From JADLGL01 sp050184415 (GTDB taxonomy: Bacteria; Pseudomonadota; Alphaproteobacteria; Rhizobiales; Kaistiaceae), in the NCBI GenBank assembly GCA_050184415.1, contig JBFXAJ010000006.1:75733-139732 (forward strand): a DNA stretch of 64,000 bases, written 5' to 3'. Shown piece after piece: positions 61,107 through 64,000 of the stretch. Position numbers and translations under genes: made by a program. The number at the start of each line of letters is the position of its first letter. The first letter of the stretch is position 1. The notes below the pieces were generated by a model, which saw only the letters and a list, made by a program, of their open reading frames with translations, was not told the origin of the DNA and made no database searches.

Positions 61107-62483
61107 ATGCGCAGGGTTTTGGTGGCGGGGGTTTCCGCCTTCGCCATTCTCGTCAACACGATGCCGATGGTCTCGGCCCAGGACAATCTGGCCTTTCCGA
61201 TCGGCGAGGGCGCCTTCAACTGGCAGTCGCTCGAGGACTTCCGCGCCGCCCATGCCGATCTCGCCGGGCAGACGCTGACGATCTGGACCCCCTGGAACGA
61301 CGTCGGCGACGCCGCCCAGTGGGAAAGCGTATGGCGCTATTTCGAGTATGCGACCGGCGTCACCGTGCAATCGGGGTCGTCGCCGAACTACGAGGAGCAG
61401 GCCCGCATCGACGTCGCGGCCGGCAGCCCGCCGAACATCCTCATCCTGCCCCAGCCCGGCCTTCTCGCCGACTTCGCCGCGCAGGGTGCCCTGACGCCGC
61501 TCGGCCCGGAGGTGCAGACCTTCATCGAGCAGAATTACGCCGCAGGCCCGTCATGGGCCGCGCTCGGCCAGTTCGCCGGGCCCGACGGGACGGTCCAGCA
61601 GTACGGCCTCCCCTACAAGCAGGAGATAAAGTCGCTCGTCTGGTACTCGCCGGACAATTTCGCCGAGATGGGCTACGAGATCCCGACGACCTGGGAGGAG
61701 CTCGAGGCGCTCGAGCAGCAGATCCTCGCCGACGGCGGAACGCCGTGGTGCGTCGGCATCGAGGACGGCGGCGCGAGCGGCTGGACCGGTACCGACTGGA
61801 TCGAAGACCTCATGCTCCGGCTCCATCCGGCCGAAGTCTACGACCAGTGGGTCCGCAACGAGATCCCGTTCAACGACCCGCGGGTCGTTGAGGCGTTCAA
61901 CGCCTTCGGCGATATCGTCCGCAACAACGAAATGGTCGCCGGCGGCACCGTCGCGGTCACGGCCACCAATTTCGGCGACAGCCCGCTCGGCCTCTTCACC
62001 ACGCCGCCGGAGTGCTACCTGCACCGCCAGGCCTCGTTCATCGCCTCCTTCTTCCCCGACGGGACCGTGGCAGGCGAGGACTACGACTTCTTCTATCTGC
62101 CGCCGATGGCGGACCGCGACCTCGGCAATCCCGTGCTCGGCTCCGGCACCATCGCGACCATCGCCGCCGACAGCCCCGCCGCCCATGCGTTCATCGCGTT
62201 CCTCCAGACCCCGATCGCGCATGAGATCTGGATGGCGGCGCCGAACTCGGCGTTCCTGTCCGCCCATTCCGGCGTCAACACCGACCTCTATTCGAGCGAG
62301 GCGCTCCGCCAGCAGGGAGAAATCCTCCTCGGCGCCACCACGTTCCGGTTCGACGCCTCCGACCTGATGCCCGGCCCGATCGGCGCCGGCGCGTTCTGGA
62401 CGGCGATGATGGACTACGTGAACGGCCGTTCGGCCGAGGAGGTCACGGCGGCGGTCCAGGCCGCCTGGGACGCGATCGACTAG
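61107..62483 (+). CDS. aglE: ABC transporter binding protein, alpha-glucoside (AglE) type
   Basis: This 458-residue periplasmic sugar-binding protein has a signal peptide (to about residue 24, MVSAQD) and a family-1 solute-binding fold. It includes LTIWTPWNDVGDAAQWESVWRYFEYATG, AAGSPPNILILPQPGLLADFAAQG, YKQEIKSLVWYSPDNF and the end FWTAMMDYVNGRSAEEVTAAVQAAWD. Length and pattern fit AglE of the alpha-glucoside importer, and AglF- and AglG-like permeases follow. GGGAGGA precedes the ATG. A stem-loop separates it from the permease gene. No LacI-type regulator or glucosidase is visible within the window. Confidence 0.85.
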   Translation: MRRVLVAGVSAFAILVNTMPMVSAQDNLAFPIGEGAFNWQSLEDFRAAHADLAGQTLTIWTPWNDVGDAAQWESVWRYFEYATGVTVQSGSSPNYEEQARIDVAAGSPPNILILPQPGLLADFAAQGALTPLGPEVQTFIEQNYAAGPSWAALGQFAGPDGTVQQYGLPYKQEIKSLVWYSPDNFAEMGYEIPTTWEELEALEQQILADGGTPWCVGIEDGGASGWTGTDWIEDLMLRLHPAEVYDQWVRNEIPFNDPRVVEAFNAFGDIVRNNEMVAGGTVAVTATNFGDSPLGLFTTPPECYLHRQASFIASFFPDGTVAGEDYDFFYLPPMADRDLGNPVLGSGTIATIAADSPAAHAFIAFLQTPIAHEIWMAAPNSAFLSAHSGVNTDLYSSEALRQQGEILLGATTFRFDASDLMPGPIGAGAFWTAMMDYVNGRSAEEVTAAVQAAWDAID

Positions 62484-62499
62484 CCGCGTTCGCCGCTAC

Positions 62500-62527
62500 G
62501 ACGGGGGCCCGCAACCGGGCCCCCGTC
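62500..62527 (+). terminator. Stem-loop between the binding-protein and permease genes
   Basis: GACGGGGGCCCG and CGGGCCCCCGTC form a perfect 12-base stem with a CAAC loop, 17 bases after the aglE stop. It probably protects the aglE message or partly terminates, giving more binding protein than permease. Confidence 0.75.
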
Positions 62528-62567
62528 ACCCCCGCCGATGGAATGAACAGATCGGGGCGCGCATCTC

Positions 62568-63593
62568 GTGGACACCGGACTTGCCCAGCAGGGGCTCTAT
62601 GCGGTCACGACCGTGGCGATCGCGATCGCGGGCTTCGTTCTCTATTTCTGGGGCGCGAACTTCATCCTCGACCGCTCCCTCGCCACCAACGGGAGCATGC
62701 CGCACGAGACGATCGGCCGCCGCGACCGGCTGCGGTCGCGGATCCGGCCCTGGATCTTCGTGGCGCCGGCCCTTCTCTTCGTCGCGGTGTACCTGATCTA
62801 TCCGGTCTTCGAGACCGCGCGGCTCAGCCTCTTCAACCGGCTCAGCAACGGCTTCGTCGGCTTCGACAATTACGCCTGGGCCTTCGGCGATTCGGCGTTC
62901 TGGCAGGCCGCGCTGAATAATCTCGCCTGGCTGATCATCGTCCCCACCTTCTCGACGGCGCTCGGCCTCCTCATCGCCGTCCTCGCCGACCGGGTCTGGT
63001 GGGGCGGGATCGCCAAGACGCTGGTCTTCATGCCGATGGCGATCTCCTTCGTCGGCGCCGCCGTCATCTGGCGCTTCGTCTACGCCTATCGGGGCCCCGA
63101 CCAGGAGCAGATCGGCCTCCTCAACGCCATCGTCACGGCCTTCGGCGGCGATCCGCAGGCCTGGATCCAGGTGCCGTGGCTGAACTCGTTCCTCCTGATG
63201 ATCATCCTGATCTGGATCCAGACCGGCTTCGCCATGGTCATCCTGTCCGCAGCGCTCCGCGGCATCCCGCAGGAGACGATCGAGGCGGCGCGGATCGACG
63301 GCGCCAACGAGCGCCAGATTTTCTTCACGATCATGGTGCCGCAGATCGCGGGCACGATCCTCGTGGTCTGGACGACGATCGTCATCATCGTCCTCAAGGT
63401 GTTCGACATCGTCTACGCGATGACCAACGGCGAATACGGGACCCAGGTCCTCGCCAACTTCATGTATCGCTGGACCTTCATCTCCGGCGACACCGGCCGC
63501 GGCGCGGCGATCGCCATCATCATCATGATCGCGGTGATCCCGGTGATGATCTGGAACATCCGAAGGGCGCGCGCCGCCGAGGGAGCCGCCTGA
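62568..63593 (+). CDS. aglF: ABC transporter permease, AglF type
   Basis: This 341-residue inner-membrane permease has an extra N-terminal helix (AVTTVAIAIAGFVLYFWGANFIL) and a cytoplasmic stretch before the usual six-helix core, as in AglF/MalF-like proteins. The ATPase-docking EAA loop is EAARIDGANERQIFFTIMVPQI. The start is GTG at 62568 with only a weak ribosome binding site. Its stop overlaps the next gene by one base. It forms the membrane channel with the following AglG-type subunit. Confidence 0.85.
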   Translation: MDTGLAQQGLYAVTTVAIAIAGFVLYFWGANFILDRSLATNGSMPHETIGRRDRLRSRIRPWIFVAPALLFVAVYLIYPVFETARLSLFNRLSNGFVGFDNYAWAFGDSAFWQAALNNLAWLIIVPTFSTALGLLIAVLADRVWWGGIAKTLVFMPMAISFVGAAVIWRFVYAYRGPDQEQIGLLNAIVTAFGGDPQAWIQVPWLNSFLLMIILIWIQTGFAMVILSAALRGIPQETIEAARIDGANERQIFFTIMVPQIAGTILVVWTTIVIIVLKVFDIVYAMTNGEYGTQVLANFMYRWTFISGDTGRGAAIAIIIMIAVIPVMIWNIRRARAAEGAA

Positions 63594-64000
63594 TGACCAC
63601 CGTCGCCCCCGAAGCCGTCCTCGCCCCCGCGCCCGCCGCGATGCGCACGACCGTCGCGCGGCGCTTCCGGGTCGGCCGCCTCGTCACCCATCTCGTGCTC
63701 CTCCTCATCGTCATCATCTGGACGCTGCCGACCGCGGGCCTCCTGATCTCGTCGCTGCGCGATCCCGACCAGCTCGCGCTGACCGGCTGGTGGACCGCGC
63801 TCGCCCCGTCTCAGATCCGGGACAACGCCCGCCTGCCGGCGGCGGCCGTGCAGGTGCAGGAGGGCAATCTCCATGTGATCCGCGGCAATGTCCTCGGGGC
63901 CGCGGACAACCGGTCGATCACGGCCTTCGGCGGCACCAACGCGTCGTTCAACGCCAATGCGCCGGGCACGACGATCGAGCTCCGTGCCGGCGGCAGCATC
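63593..64000 (+). CDS. aglG: ABC transporter permease, AglG type (5' part)
   Basis: This is the first 136 codons of a MalG-like permease cut by the window end. It has a cytoplasmic Ala/Pro-rich start, the first membrane helix (LVTHLVLLLIVIIWTLPTAGLLISSLRDPDQL), and then a periplasmic insertion (NLHVIRGNVLG, FGGTNASFNANAPGTTIELR) that is typical of AglG and absent from most MalG proteins. Its start overlaps the aglF stop (TGATG). The ATPase and glucosidase genes would be expected beyond the window. Confidence 0.82.
   Translation, partial: MTTVAPEAVLAPAPAAMRTTVARRFRVGRLVTHLVLLLIVIIWTLPTAGLLISSLRDPDQLALTGWWTALAPSQIRDNARLPAAAVQVQEGNLHVIRGNVLGAADNRSITAFGGTNASFNANAPGTTIELRAGGSI

Overview
The window is high-GC DNA that reads as a chromosome segment of an alphaproteobacterium, most likely Hyphomicrobiales (Rhizobiales). 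Two gene orders support this: murA–DUF2948–hisD–UPF0262–low-MW phosphatase–infA–maf–yacG, and RNase D-like–lptC–lptA–lptB–rpoN–ptsN. Intergenic palindromic repeats with a GAGCATGATC stem or a CCCCGGG stem also fit. I do not assign a genus. Base composition drops to roughly 50-60% GC by eye at about 31.5-39.4 kb and again at 49.5-49.9 kb.

Layout. 0-12.5 kb: two BMP-family (nucleoside-type) ABC importers in the same direction, separated by an SBF-like symporter and a TetR regulator. A perfect inverted repeat lies over the likely promoter of the second importer, whose operon also carries an isochorismatase-type amidohydrolase and a RidA-family protein. 12.7-14.6 kb: a secreted PEBP-like protein, a DUF2161 nuclease-like protein and a near-perfect parS site. 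15-20.6 kb: the housekeeping murA-to-yacG cluster. 21-24.2 kb (minus strand): two related cupredoxin-like proteins that lack copper ligands and a divergent asparaginase-like protein. 24.8-31.4 kb: a DrrAB-type ABC exporter, DUF486, an MltB-type transglycosylase, two SRPBCC proteins, an AraC-GyrI regulator, a broken pstS and a TMEM175-type channel.

31.8-39.4 kb is a distinct island of lower GC: a broken outer-membrane beta-barrel gene, an AMP-forming ligase, a TctC-type binding protein, a fused TctA-TctB permease and two tandem outer-membrane beta-barrel genes. It could handle uptake and CoA activation of an organic acid. 39.5-45.1 kb: LPS transport genes (lptC, lptA, lptB), rpoN and ptsN, with a mosaic repeat between lptC and lptA. 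45.1-49.4 kb: DNA exonuclease plus ATP-dependent ligase, engB and a TPR-like protein.

50-57 kb holds two closely related PQQ-dependent alcohol dehydrogenases in convergent orientation, both with the Asp-X-Asp signature of lanthanide-type enzymes. Between them lie four small to mid-sized genes. The window ends with a Tat-exported DUF1513 protein, a class A beta-lactamase-like protein, an MFS transporter and an AglE-AglF-AglG type alpha-glucoside ABC importer cut by the window edge. I saw no tRNA, rRNA, CRISPR array, transposase or phage genes.
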